A DNA stretch of 64,000 bases, taken from positions 3,501,704 through 3,565,703 of the forward strand of contig NC_045139.1 of assembly GCF_008831285.2 (NCBI RefSeq), in the 5' to 3' direction. Made by a program: the position numbers and the translations under genes. The DNA is from Nymphaea colorata (Eukaryota; Streptophyta; Magnoliopsida; Nymphaeales; Nymphaeaceae). Below the pieces are notes generated by a model that was not told the origin of the DNA, did no database searches, and worked only from the letters and a program-made list of their open reading frames with translations. Every line of letters begins with the position of its first letter. Positions within the stretch are counted from its first letter, which is position 1. Below are positions 1 to 12,725 of the stretch, piece by piece.

Positions 1-373
1 AATCAAAATGTGAACATGACGGTTCATGCAGTTGAGCATCTAGTTGGAATGTCTGTCTGAATAACATTTATATATCTATTTTCAAACTTTTGTTTCATCT
101 TTATTTCCTTATTTTGGATATCACATGTTTTCCTTTATATTTTTCAAAACATGAGGTTTGTAAAATGTTAAAGATGAAATAGTTATCTCACATGATCAAG
201 TTGTGCTAGATAGATACTTCAGCAGATTCTGGAAAAAATGAAAAGGAACCATATGTGTGCTTCATGATTTTATCTCGAATTAGATCCTGTTGATCCATGA
301 TCTTATACTTTGTATTATGGAGACTTTACCATTTAATCTAAAAATCTTCTTATTGATCATTTTTTGTCTGCAG
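1..373. other. Intron or upstream part of the beta-propeller-like gene
   Basis: This AT-rich stretch ends in a pyrimidine-rich tract and a CTGCAG acceptor just before the first exon I can support. The first 57 bases are open in frame 1 and could be the end of an earlier exon, but I see no donor of the right phase, so no exon is called. Confidence 0.4.
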
Positions 374-1555
374 TTCAATTTCGGACAATCAAGTTGAGAC
401 AGGACTCATGTGGATTTGGCGCATTTTTTGCAGCCTTCAAAAATTCCAACTGTAAAGCAGTTGCAATCCATTCCTTGTCCCAGAGAATATTTTTAGTTTT
501 GGATTCAGCTGGCATTATCCACTTGTTGTGTCTTTCCCGTACCACTCAAGGCTCATCATCTGGACGAGCATCCGTTGCTTTGAGAAACATGTGCACAACT
601 CCTTTAAGTTGTCCTGTAAAAGTTCAGATGCTAGGAGTCATTCATGATGCACCAAGTAGATAGCTTTCTTTTACTTGTCTATTTATTTATTTCTCTTTTA
701 TTACAAGTTCCACAGATCCATCTTGACATTATCATAACTTGCAGAGACATCAACAATTTGGGTAGCAGACGGATTTCATTCAGTGTATCTGATGAACTTA
801 CCTGATATAAGTGTTCCTGCTGATAAGATTGAGAATGCACAATGGAGTGACAAATCATTGCATTTGTCAGGTTTGGACATTTCAGAACCTGGATCTTAAA
901 TTCATGCAAGTGTAGACTTAGATGTCATGATTAAACAGAATCTACTGTTTCTGATCAGTAATAGACATACCTGGTTAAACTGTTCATATTATTGGCATAT
1001 TAAAAGCATTTTACTAGCTTGCATAGAACTTCAGTCACATGCATACATAGGAGCAGGTATTACAAATTTAGATTACTCTATGTACATTGTTTATTTACTT
1101 GAACTGGATCTATGAATTCGATATAAACAGCTTCATTCTTTCTTATTATTGGACAATGGTTTGAATGAAAACACTGGCAAGATTTATGTAAAGCCAGAAA
1201 TATGTTCAAGCAGTTCTGTTAGAATATGGATCAATCAGACAAATTGTTTTGTTATTTGAGGTTCTAATATATAATTTTCTGCTTTCTTATTTGTTATAAA
1301 TGTTTGTCTTTATGCCAGCATGTCAAGCAATCTTCTCAAGTGAAAAGATCCAGGAAATTGTCCCCTTTGCTGGAAATTCATTATTTGTTCTTGGACAAGG
1401 TTTGTACTGAACTTATGGTGGAGAGCAGTTACCTCTGAGGAAGAATTTTATTTTTTCGTTTTATGACATATTGGTTACCTATTATCTTATGTTATTTGGT
1501 TGGTTGTTTTAAATCTGCAGAGCATATTTTTGCTTATTCTGTTCCTTGGAGCTGA
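374..1555 (+). CDS. WD40/beta-propeller-like protein, C-terminal four exons (5' part outside window)
   Basis: Four exons read as one frame: 374-655, 745-870, 1319-1399 and 1521-1555 (stop TGA 1553-1555). Every junction has AG and GT borders and a consistent phase of 1, giving about 173 C-terminal residues. Exon 1 contains the stretch DSCGFGAFFAAF, then beta-strand-like runs such as RIFLVLDSAGIIHLLCL. Exon 2 carries TIWVADGFHSVYLMNL and exon 3 carries EIVPFAGNSLFVLGQG. These short hydrophobic strands ending in G or D resemble blades of a WD40/YVTN-type propeller. I believe plant databases hold such a transducin-like protein, but I cannot name it. The N-terminal part lies before base 1. Exon structure is well supported; the family call is inference. 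Confidence 0.6.
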
Positions 1556-4500
1556 TGCACTTTAATTTGCCTGTGGTGGTAAGGTAAATTACGCTTCTGT
1601 AAGCTGGAAATGTTAATTCTGGTATCATTAATACGGCCTTGATTTCCTAGCTAATAGATGAAATTCTTTTACCACTACGCACAACTATTTGGTTCAAAAA
1701 TTTCTATTGGCAAGAAACAGTGTCATAATTAACATTTCTGTGATGAAAAATCTATAATTTCTCTTTCATTGTAAGGCACATTTCAGGAAATCTCTTGACA
1801 CCTTTTTCCTTTATGGAATCACTGACCTGTTGCTTAGGTATATAATCAAATATCTATTATGGTTGCTGTATTTGATGCATATTCTCAAAGTTGCCATAAA
1901 TGCTGTTTGAATGTTTTGTCTGCTACATGGTTCATTACTTGAGGAGTAGTAGTATTTGGTCGGTCCTGCAGTTAGCAGGAATGGCAAAAAAAGACAAATA
2001 AAATAAAAAGTCTTTTGTTATGCATTCGATTCATATGATTTTTTCTGCATTGGTTTGTCAAGGGATTGGTTCAGGGAACAAGTCCTGATCTGAACCTAAA
2101 GTCAATGGAAAAACTTACCTTGGTTGACATGATTTTTAAATATTTGACATGAAAGGTTGAATAGATCTTCTGGTAAAAATGATTACATGTCAATATCATG
2201 TAACTCATGTTAGAACTAGAAGTAATATTACTGTTGTTTGTTGTTCATCTGGGTTAAACGTTGTGTCTTTCAGTTATTGTGGTGAAATTTGTTACAATTG
2301 TTTAACGTGGTCACTTCTAAAATTGGTAAGGTGTTGATGTGTAGTCTGACTCAATCTAGCTTTGGGTGACAGTATACTATATCTTAAATGTGGACGAAGT
2401 ATTTATAATTCCACTCTTCTACTTGGTGATAATCATTAGGGCATTCTTGTTGCTTGTATTAAATTCCCAAGTCTTTTATCTAGTGCTTGTTCTTAAGAGA
2501 TCGAGTGATCAGTTCCCCAAGGGGATGAAGGATACTACTATAGAAGTTATGGATGCTGTAAAATGATTGATAGCTTAATACTTTTGCTGATTGATTTTTT
2601 TTTTTTTTGGAGCCATATTTTCATCATAGTGCAAAAACAACTCTGGTTCCCATGTTGATTTGCAGCAAAGTTTCAAGTGGAGCATTACATGAGACTATTT
2701 CAATTCCTAGCCAGTAGCCACTGTGTTGGCTTCAGTTCAAGATTAGGCGTGGCAGGGTGAGTGTTCCTTCTTTTGCTTTCCCTATGTTGCCATATATTGA
2801 CAGATTATTGTGTATTGAATTATTTCAGTTTGTTGCTGCAGCTGAGTTTAGTATTATTTGGTCAAGCATCGTATCTCTACAACTGCTATTTGAAGTCTGT
2901 ATGCTGCAAAATTGCAGCTTTAGACTTCAAGATTGTCATGGAACGTAGAAAAGGTAAATACTTAATTTTCTTTTTCTTTTTCTTTTTTATAAACAGACTT
3001 ATTATTAATCTATTGGTCAGATCCTAATTATCCTATATTCATGTGACTACTGGTAATTGATGTTGCTAGATATTTGCGTACACAGTCTATAGCAACCTTG
3101 GGTCTTGGCATAGCAATTCTTGACATCCAGATTCTATGAAAGGGAAAATGCTTGTGGACTTCACCATCGGATGATGCATTATGAGAAAATTGCATTTGTG
3201 GATTGGCTCGTGCTCCACACGGAAGTAGGATTTGGACTAGGGAGACCAATTCCATTGGTTGGTGCATAGAGGCAATCTGAAAATCTAGTTCCTGTGAGGG
3301 AGATCCGTATACTTTGTAGGCCTCTTCATACCTCCACAGATCTGATTTGTTTAGACAGAAGGAGTGCAAAGAGAATGAATAAAGACTGACCAAGTATTCC
3401 ACATTTGCAAACAGTAACTGTTGTGTATTTGTGCATTTTCATATCTCATTATCATAAAAATTTGTCTGTAACGCAGTAATATTTTTTTGTATCAATATAC
3501 CCTTTAGTGTTTCAGTTATTAACCTTGTGATTTGACGAAGTTGTGAAAGCCCATAAAAGCATCTTTAATTGAATAATGAATTGGTAGATCTCGTTAGCAG
3601 CTTGATTTACCTTATTATTTCAATGATTTGCTGATATTTGTTGTTAAAGCAGGATGGTGAGTGTCAAGAATTGCAACTTCTGTAGTTTCCAATTATTTTT
3701 CTGGTCATGCTTCTGAGAACAGTTCAATGATCCAAGTTAGTCTAGGTGCTCTTTTTCTATTTTAACTACATCTCTGCTCATAATGCCTCCTTATGTGCTG
3801 TGTTGCTAGATGATCTGCTATCTGGATATTTAGAGCTTGTGCTTGAACCACACCTAAGGACAACACAGCACAACCTTTTCGACTGGGTCTTCAAGCTTGA
3901 AGGCCCGATGCAGTGTATGGGATGACGGAACCCCTTCATTGGTTAGACATGCCAGGACCATTAAGTGCAATGCCCTAACATCTGGAAGCAGCAAACTGTA
4001 AGGAGTGGAGATACTGATCAACTGCCCGTCATTAAGAAGGTCAAATTTGGATGTCTTCATATCCAGCAGCTGTGGAGATCCACATGGTTGTGGATGGATA
4101 ATCCGAAATGAATGTGGATTGCACAGGATCCTTCAGAACAACTTTGTTTCGAAATTGAATAATACTGCTGTTTGGAATTTGAATATCTTACAAACAGGTC
4201 TCCTGTTTTTAGAGGGATATATATTAGGCTAGGATGTATGGAAGAAGAATTTGTGTCAACCAGTAGTCTTGCCTTCATCTTGTAAGTAGACACGGTCTTT
4301 TAAGTAAGCAGAATTTCTTTGTTGGCTCTACTAAACTAGTTTTATGCTTATTATGTTGTCATGCAACTGATTTGTTTTACGACTTATTTTTGTCCACATG
4401 GTTGTCTTTTACTAGAACCTTTTTGCTAAGCAAGTTTTAAAGATGGCAAAGCTCTCTTTATGATGAGTGTGGGTCTTGACCACAAGGTATTGTGGAAATA

Positions 4501-5214
4501 ATACTACGAGAAAACTGGGATAAGTGAATGTTGGGGTTGGCACTTGATGATGGGTCTTCATCTTGACACTTCACATACCTTCCCCGCCGTCGGTGCAATT
4601 GGATTTAAATTGCATAAGAAGAATAGCGTTACCTTGTGGTGAGGATAATAAAAAACAGGTGTTGAATATCTTTAGTACAACAATCTATACTATTCTAGCA
4701 CTTGAATTGGTCTATTGCATGCCTCGTCCAAGTAAGAGTTCCGGAATTTGGCTTTTAAATTCTGAAAGATAAAATTACATTTATTTTTGTCGAAAAAATT
4801 TGAGGAAAAATTAAATATGAACTACCTGAATTATAATTTCTGTCGACTGATCATGCCTCTTTGGAAGGCAGGAGGTCTACAATTCAGATAGTGGAATATG
4901 TTATGCACAGATTCATGCGGTCCGGAGGAATTATGAAATGAGCCGGCTAAGATTTATATTTTTTTTTTCAAAGGACGCATATATACAAATGCCCTTTAAT
5001 ATTATAAGTTCAGGTCGTTCTGGCTTTTGAGAAAGTCTGACCTTATTGATGCAGTCAAAATAAATAATTGAATCGGAATGAGCCTCTGAATTGCTAGAAT
5101 CTTTACCATACAATGTCTAAGAACGTCTAAAAATTTGAACTTCATGTAAATGCAGTTATTTCTATTTCTATGAGTGGAAAATCGAAACGAAACAATTTTC
5201 TTGAGGAACAACGT
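1556..5214. other. 3' flank and intergenic DNA with unresolved exon-like pieces
   Basis: No complete gene can be assembled after the TGA at 1553. The DNA is AT-rich with many possible splice signals, so part may be spliced 3' UTR of the upstream gene. A minus-strand open stretch at 3854-4072 preceded by an acceptor-like CACAG looks coding in composition, but I could not identify it or connect it to other exons. Confidence 0.35.
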
Positions 5215-5800
5215 GCCTTAGTCCGAGATAGAATTCAGCACGATCCTGAACTGGACGTTAACAAGATTGAGCAAAGCCATGGCTTTCTCCTAATGTATCC
5301 CATCACTGTCCAATGACGAGGTGTTCTCTCCTGACAACCGATTGATCAATTATGGTGTACCAGAACGTAAAGCAACAGTAAACGACAAGATTAAACAGCC
5401 CATTCTTGAGGAACACGTTCAGGATGTCGATCGATGGCTCTTCTCTTCAACGCCTCACTCTTAACTCTCAAAATCATGCCCCCCACCTTTCTCTTCTGCA
5501 GTTCCTCTCCCACTTCTAAATCGTTAATCACGCCAAAGAAAGCCTCCCGCGTTCACTTGGGCAGGCTGGTCTCCATTTCAGACTTCCAGTTTCTGATGAC
5601 CATAAAGCAGAAGCAGTTGTCTTGTAGACGAGCTCCTGCAGCGAGATGAGCCGGTGTCCGGGATCGATGAAACTGACCTATTTGTAGGTGGGTTTCTTCA
5701 TTTTCTCGCGGAGAACTATCGCTGTTCATGCTTTTATTTAAGGAAAATTGGAGCGGGAGAATGGCATAGTTGGTTGTTGAGTGTAGATCTGAAATACTTG
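5215..5800 (+). pseudogene. Truncated tandem copy of the promoter, exon 1 and start of exon 2 of the MBL-fold gene
   Basis: This block aligns by eye, in the same orientation and order, with about 6225-6790 of the intact gene. Shared landmarks are a GAGGTGTTCTC promoter segment followed by a CGATYGATC segment, AGCAACAGTAAMC, an ATG (5434 here, 6422 in the intact gene), a CCACTTCT serine-rich transit-peptide region, GATGAAACTGACCTATTTG at the exon 1 end, and GGAAAATTGGAGC before exon 2. The copy has lost coding ability. Its frame drifts, a TGA falls at 5647, and the exon 1 end GAG/GTATGT has become TAG/GTGGGT. Homology stops soon after the start of exon 2, so later exons were never copied or are lost. 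It lies about 1 kb upstream of the intact gene. Confidence 0.7.
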
Positions 5801-6421
5801 AGATTGTGCACATGAAATACTCGAGATGTCCGATAGATTCGCTTATGACTTTAACCACCTCTCTATTCGTTAATCATACTTTTATGGCGTAAATGAGAAA
5901 ATTGATTATAACAAAAAATTTGATAGGGCCTCGCTTGAGATTCGATGATTTCAAGGTGCAAGGTTTATATATATGCTCTGAATCCTTTTCAAATGAAAGA
6001 TTTTAGATCTATAACAAAGATCGGACTCAGATCTAAGGCTTGACATAATGAAACACCCCTTACATGAATGTTTAATCGTTAGACTTCATTTAAGTTGCAA
6101 AGTGAATCTGGCCGACGAGCGCTGCCCATCCACTTGATTGAAGCCAAAACTTCGAGGGTCAATGGGGTGGATCTCAGTTCGGATCAGTTACGCTCAAGTC
6201 GAATGCACCCAATTGCATGGAGACCACGAATCGTTGTTGCCATGGCTGTCGAGGTGTTCTCCTTCTGACCACCGATCGATCTGGACGAATTCGAACAACG
6301 TATGAGGAGAGAGCAACAGTAACCTATTTACGGGAAACACATATCGAGTTTGGATTTCGACTCTGCAAAAAGAATCCAATGACTGCGGGAACTAGAGAAC
6401 CCAAGTAACTAGCAACAAGTG

Positions 6422-9400
6422 ATGGCGATGGCATTTCTCTGCCACTCCGCACTCTCAGCCCCCAAAATCAGGAAGACTACCTTCCTTTTCCCCAGTTCAT
6501 CTTCCACTTCTCAGTCTAGAGGCTCTGTTCCATGGCAAAGAAAGCCACCCATCTTCAGCTCATGCACATCGGTGCGTTTTTCAGTTTCTGGTGGTCGGAA
6601 GCCAGAGGCGGTTGTCACGGAGACGAGCTCCTCCGGCGAGACTAACCGAAGTTCGGGGTCGATGAAACTGACCTATTTGGAGGTATGTTTTTTTGTATTC
6701 TTGACCTTATCTGACAGTTATGGTAATTCACTCACTGTTTATTTGGGGAAAATTGGAGCAGGGGAATAGTTGGTTGCTGGTTGTGGATGGCCTCAACATT
6801 CTTGTGGATCCAATCTTGGTTGGCAACTTGGATTTTGGGGTTCCTTTGTTATACGACGGTGCCAAAAAAGTTGTGAAGAATTTTCAGGTACTTGATCTTC
6901 TCGCCCGTTTGGAATTTGCTCCAGAGTGTCTATACTTTTAAATTTAGTTAATGGGCTATCCTTTATATTTCCTGATGTTATAGTAGTTCGAGAGAATTAA
7001 CTGATCTTGTGAAAATGATTGAGGCACTACTGTTTTTCTGCTGATCTATTAGCTGGCTAGTAGTACCTATCTGAATAGTGAAATTGGATTAGTAGTTAAC
7101 GGATGGCGTACTCAATCAATGGCTAACTTTGGGGGAGATATGCACTCCATTGATGTCTTCTTCATATCGAACTTGGTTTGTTCCCGTAAGATGGATTATC
7201 TTAACTTCAGTAAGGTAACATTTTAGAGAAATCCAGATAAAGAATTACATGGTTCTTTCTGTGTATTGTGGATTGCCTTGCAAGTGCATTTCACATAACT
7301 CAATAACCTATCATGGATTTTTGTAAGATGCCAAACTTCCATATAAGTTGAAGGAGACACGGGATCAGATGTACATAATACTAGAATAACACCAAGAATC
7401 TGTCAGTACACGATGCCAACAAATCTTTGCCTATCCCCGATGTTTTGATAGGCTCCTGATATTCTGTTGAACTAAAACTGAGAGATTAGTGTATCATACC
7501 AGTCATCATCTCATGTTTGGTACCAGAATCAATTGTGCTTCTCTGTGAAGTGTGAAAGTTGACAAGCATGTTTTTTAATTGTTTTGTTGATTGTGGCAGC
7601 TGAACAGTCTATCAGATACCGATTGCCTGCTAATCACTCAAAGCCTTGATGATCACTGCCATGTGCGGACTCTGAAGCCACTATCAAGAATGCTTCCTGA
7701 TTTAAAAGTTGTATCAACCCCCAATGCAGAGCCAATCCTCAGTGAGTTGTTCAAAAATGTAAGTGAAATTTGATGTTTCGTATCTCACATCAAGAAAATA
7801 GTTTGGCAGTAATTTATAGAAAATTTAGTGTCATTCTTCCAAAATCATTCTTTCAGGAAGCTGCTTCAAGTAATTATGTACAAATTAGATATTTAGATGT
7901 GTAAGTTTTGGATATTAAATGGTTTATGAGCAAGTTGGTTGCAGAGCTCCAGTGAACATCATATTATTCTCTGAATCACCATGTTCAGTTCTTTCACCAT
8001 CGTAATTTGTTTGACATTCTAAGATTTTGTCAAAACAGCACTATTAAATGGATGGACTTGTACTACCTGCACATAACAAAGCTGTAGCTGCTGTTCTTGA
8101 TCGACCTACTGGAATTTGCTCTAGCATAATGATGAAGACCCATTATCTAATTTCTGTTGAACTTTGTGACTCGTGTGTGCAAGCAATATAGATAAGAATG
8201 AGATTGTTGACATTACACCGTTCAAACGGATGACTTTTAACACTTTTGTAATAACTCATTCTGATGCTTTTCCTCATTCGTCAATGTCATTTGCATTTTG
8301 CTTGGTGAACTGTTTAATAGGAACAAAGATGAACATTTATGACGATGGAATCATTGGTAAGCTTGTGCTGTCAACGCTCAATCTTATAAATCAATTTGTT
8401 AGTCCACTTGAATGTTTTGATAATTCTTTTAGAGATCCAGTTCCAAAAACAGGTCCCAGATATTAAAATGTTTATGTAATTCTAAATTGTTTTTTGAAGA
8501 TATGCAGGTCACGTATTTGGAGCCAGGAGAAAGTTCTGAAATAGAAGGGAAGAATGGATCCAAAGTCACTGTTCGTGCTTCTGCAGGACCTATACTTGGT
8601 CCTCCGTGGCAGCGTCCAGAGAATGGGTAAACTTGCATTTTTGAAAGAGACTGATGGCCTATTTAGCTGATGCTAAAACCATGTTATATAGTTGGTCTTG
8701 GTGGCAGAATAAATTCTGTCAAACTAGTTCTCTTGTTAAGACCAAATAGTTGACATGGTTTTACAATTATTTAGATGAGTAGCCGTATGTCATTTTTTTC
8801 CTTGCTTGATATATGCATCCTTGTTAGTCCTTATTCTTCATCTTAATGATGGTTTTAAAATGCTTTCAGGTACTTTATTGTTTCCCAAGAAAAACAATTA
8901 AGCATTTACGTTGAGCCACATTGTGTATACGATGAGTCATCCTTGCAAAATAATAAGGCTGACATAGTTATCACACCAGTTAAAAAGCAACTACTTCCTG
9001 CATTCACTCTGGTTTCAGGACAAGAGGATGCTGTCAAGCTAGCATGCTTACTTGGTGCCAGGTACTATCTGTTCTTTACAATAAGGAAACTTCAATGCAG
9101 ATTTACTTTTGTGATTTGATTATGACCCATACCATATTGCCTTCCAGATTCGTTGTGCCAATGAATAATGGAGATCTTGAGGCCAAAGGCATTCTTTCTA
9201 CAATCTTGCGATCTGAAGGGACAGTCGACTCGTTTAAGGTGAGATTTATGTCTGCTGAAAGGAGTATTGAACGTATGTTGAAACATTTTTGCACAAGATG
9301 CATCAAAGTAGCATCTTGGAGATTTTTTGTCATCTTTGTATCAGTCCCTAGTGTAGCTGTTGGCAATTTTTGGGGGAGGTTTTTGGAAAAAAAAAATCAT

Positions 9401-10165
9401 TTTCCAAAAAGTGGCTTCACAAGAAATTTGGAGATTTAAAAAAATATAATAAAGATTACAGATTAAATGAATATTCAGAACAAAACGAAATTGGAAAAAC
9501 TAACACACAGGCATCAAATTTGACAAAGCATCTTTCTTCTCTTTTCCTTGTCTTCAAGTCCAGTGAATAATTTAGCACTTCTTGGTGTGCCTTCATGGCA
9601 GAATCTGATAGGGATTTAATTGATCTTAGATTGTGTATCGAAGAAAATGGGAAGTCCATTACACTATGCTGATCTTTGTCGCTGTTAATGTGCTTGTGTC
9701 AGTGAACTGCAACTATTATTATTGCCTGAATATATTACCATAAGCTTATATTGAAATGAGAACTGTTGGTTACTCTGAATTACCAAATTAAGCTATATAA
9801 AAGAGACTCATATGACTGAAGGTACGGGCGCTGATATCTTCATTAAGTTTCGAACATTGTTTCTACATGGAGGCACATCGAATGGGAGTTTAACTGGAGC
9901 ATTCCTGTGACATAGAGATTAAGCCTATTAATGGATGTTTGATGGATATTATAGCATTGCAATCATGAGGGAATGATAATTGTACTTGAGATATGTCTTC
10001 TTAGGCCATCTCAATAATGTTCATGTCACTTAACATCTTGTTTCCATTTTCATTTTAATATGAAAACCCGCTGGTTGTCAACAGGAACTTTTATCAAGAG
10101 AGCTGCCTGGTGCTCAGGTACTTGAACCAACACCAGGTGTTCCATTGGAGATACCACCGCTATGA
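6422..10165 (+). CDS. Plastid-targeted metallo-beta-lactamase-fold (metallo-hydrolase/oxidoreductase superfamily) protein
   Basis: Seven exons join in phase: 6422-6682, 6762-6887, 7600-7758, 8508-8626, 8870-9061, 9148-9238 and 10085-10165, coding 342 aa. The first about 75 residues are rich in Ser/Thr/Arg and poor in acids, like a chloroplast transit peptide. The mature part starts with MKLTYLEGNSWLLVVDG followed by NILVDPILVG, the usual opening of the UPF0173/AttM-like MBL fold. The metal-binding loop reads LLITQSLDDHCH, so the canonical HxHxDH has lost its first two histidines and keeps DH. Later blocks VTVRASAGPILGPPW and IYVEPHCVYD match the distal strands of the fold. The Arabidopsis relative is probably At1g29700 (from memory). 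The substrate is unknown. The ATG at 6422 is followed by a second in-frame ATG at 6428. Confidence 0.88.
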
Positions 10166-11940
10166 TCGACTTGTCCAGTACAGTAATTTGATTTGCTCCA
10201 CATATTTGAAAAAGTGGGTGTCATCCACTATTTGCGTCTGACCTGTAGAAAAAAAAGAAAAAACGAAAATCTTGTTTATTACCTGCATTCTGGACCTACA
10301 TCTGAGGATCTCCTCTTTCCGTTGTTGCCTTGCACAGGACCAACTCCATTTCAGCACTGTGCCTAGTGGCACAGCATGATAAGGGTGTTCATCAGCAAGT
10401 TGGGCCAGCTTTAGGTCCACTTGAGCCTTAAGGGGTTGTTTGGCAACTGTTACTGTTCTATGTATTTACTTCAAAAATTGGGGCAGATACATGGAATCAT
10501 AACTAACATCCTGTTATTGTTGCTGAACAGCTATTAAGAGGCTGTTCCATAAATATGTCTTAAAAATTGGGATAGATTCATAAAACAGTTTTTTGGGTGT
10601 TCCATGAATATGTATCAATCTTTTGGGCAGATTCATACAACAGTTGCAAACTGTTCTCGTTCTCATTGACTAAAGGACCCACCTACTGGCCCTCCCTGGA
10701 TCTGCCTCTATATCATATGCACGCTTTAGACGATCTTATAGGAGTGTAAATGATCTGAGCTTGCCTGGTTCGAGCTCAACTTCTCAAGAACAAGGAATCT
10801 GTTTTTTTTTTTTTTTTTTCAACTAGAAAGAATGTTTTTTAAATAAGGGAGCCGAGCAGCTCGAAATCCTGTGCATCCCCAGTGATGAAATTACACATGG
10901 AGGGCCAATTTGTTAATGAACATGGCCATTTTGTTTATCCTTTATAGAGATCGATTTAATAGTTCAACAATTCCCTTTTCTTGATGCAAATGGGAAAGAC
11001 ATATCAGAAATTATAAAGCGTCTCTCAAGCGTGTCAGAAATTATATAGGAGGCATAACCAGGCTACATAATGGGCGAGGTATGCTACAGCCTTATGTTGC
11101 ATGGTGAGCTCGAGAATGGGTCCTAGTGAAAAAAGACGCAGATGGAGCCGCTGCCATGCAAGATGCAGTCATGCTTCTTTTCGCTTTATCTGCCATTAGA
11201 AGGAAATCATCCAACTGCACTATGCTTTGTACATTTGAAGTTGATGAATGTGTTTATGATATTTTATTGAGTAAAAAACATGGGTGGGATCACTTATTTT
11301 GGACATTAATTTATACATGGTCCCTTCATGAATAAAAAACAGAAACTCAGATTTTATGAGAACTTAGATGGTAAAAACCCAAAGCCTTTTAAATAAAATA
11401 ATTTTGGTATGCTTTTCAATATAGAGATGGAGTTTGAACTTGCGAATTGCGTCTGAAATTTTCAGACTCCACCCCTCCTATCAAGTAAGGTGTTCGAATG
11501 ACAGTCGAAAGAAGAAAAACAAAAAGGAAGAAGCAAAGAAAGGGGTCGGCCACCGGAAAAGACGACATCCCACTTACCATTCCCCATTGAAGACAGTACA
11601 AGTGTTAGCTTTCCTCCATCCCAATTGGCGGGGGAAGCCAACCATCATGAATCTCTATCTGAAAACTATATGGTTATGACTAGGACTTCTCATCTCGTAA
11701 AACTTCATTTTTATTCTCTCTCACTTTAGAACTGACTTAGGCCTTCTTCAAATGTCAGTTACTTCCTGATGATCGACTTGGCGATTCTCATGTTTGGAAC
11801 CACATCGAAGTCTAAATCATCCTTTAACTTCGACACTTGGAGTGTTATTTTAGAAAGACAATGGATCATCATATGCCATTTGTTCTACGAAAGCATCTCA
11901 ACAAGGAATATGGTGAGGACGCGTTTCTCTGTTTCTTGTT
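10166..11940. other. Intergenic region
   Basis: No gene recognised. It holds the 3' flank of the MBL-fold gene, a poly-T run at 10801-10819, and a segment at about 10430-10680 where phrases like AAAATTGGGRYAGATTCAT recur between the motifs GGTTGTTTGGCAACTGTT and CAACAGTTGCAAACTG. That arrangement suggests a decayed MITE. Confidence 0.4.
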
Positions 11941-12232
11941 TCATTTTCTTCCTTTCATGACGAGGAACTCCCACTGGGGACTGTAAAGCTCTTCGAATAT
12001 TTGACCTGTGAAAATGAAATGGGAATTCGTTATAAAAGTGGGTGACAAAGTGTAACAAAGTATACAAAAGGCCAAGTTCAAGAAAAAAACATGCAAAAAG
12101 AAGAGGTGAGAAAATGAGAGAGAAGAGGGAAAGCTAACCTGCATCAGGAAATAAACGACCACCAATCCGAAGGGCAAGGTGAACATTGCTTCGCCACAAT
12201 GTAGCTAGATGATAGAAAGTGGCACGACTCAT
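11941..12232 (-). CDS. Possible 52-aa microprotein in two exons, unknown function
   Basis: On the minus strand, an ATG at 12232-12230 opens exon 1 (12232-12139). A GTTAGC donor and a TTCACAG acceptor join it in phase to exon 2 (12005-11941), ending TGA. The product begins MSRATFYHLATLWRSN, passes through a GGRLFPDAG turn and ends with QWEFLVMKGRK. It is 52 aa, basic, with an amphipathic N-terminal helix-like segment. The intron is 133 nt, a normal plant size. A TATA-like sequence lies about 100 nt upstream. I do not recognise the family. The basic amphipathic start would suit a small organelle membrane or complex subunit, but that is a guess. It could also be the first exons of a longer gene or a chance ORF. 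Confidence 0.45.
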
Positions 12233-12327
12233 CTCTTAAACCCTGTTTACTTCCTCTTTCCTAATCTGTCATCAGCAACCAATCAAACAAGAACACCAAG
12301 GGACCACTGTCCAAGGATGTGAATTGC

Positions 12328-12344
12328 TTATATTTATACTGGTT
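12328..12344 (-). promoter_or_regulatory. TATA-like element upstream of the small two-exon ORF
   Basis: On the minus strand this reads CCAGTATAAATATAAGC, about 96-112 nt upstream of the ATG at 12232, a normal distance for a plant core promoter with a short leader. Confidence 0.3.
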
Positions 12345-12359
12345 GTATTCTTAACCATA

Positions 12360-12725
12360 TCTCTTTTTCTATATCTTCACATATTGGATCCGAATTCAAA
12401 TTCAAATATTAGTGAAGAAAAGTCGTATCTGAATTCAATTTTTAAAGTCGCATCCAAATCCAGATCCGAATTTTAAATCAAATTTGTCAAGGAACCAACT
12501 GTCAAAATATAAGGATATCAAATATAGGATGCTTATTCAAAACTAAATCCCAATCCCATCAGATGTTTATATAAATTCAAATCTGAATTAGATCGAATGT
12601 GAGTTTGTATATTTTGAATCCGATCTACTTTCTTAATCGTATCTTAATTTTTTCATATTCAACTTTTTCAAGACAAATTAGTTTGACATGGGGTCCAAAC
12701 CGGATTTATTGACATCCCAGGAAAA
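12360..12725. repeat. Degenerate GGATCCGAATTC-rich dispersed repeat
   Basis: The segment is dense in words such as GGATCCGAATTCAAATTC, ATCCAAATCCAGATCCGAATT and GAATCCGATC, and it ends near TTGACATCCC. The same word set and terminal GACATCC occur at 22690-23140, which points to one dispersed repeat family with palindromic sub-repeats. Confidence 0.45.
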
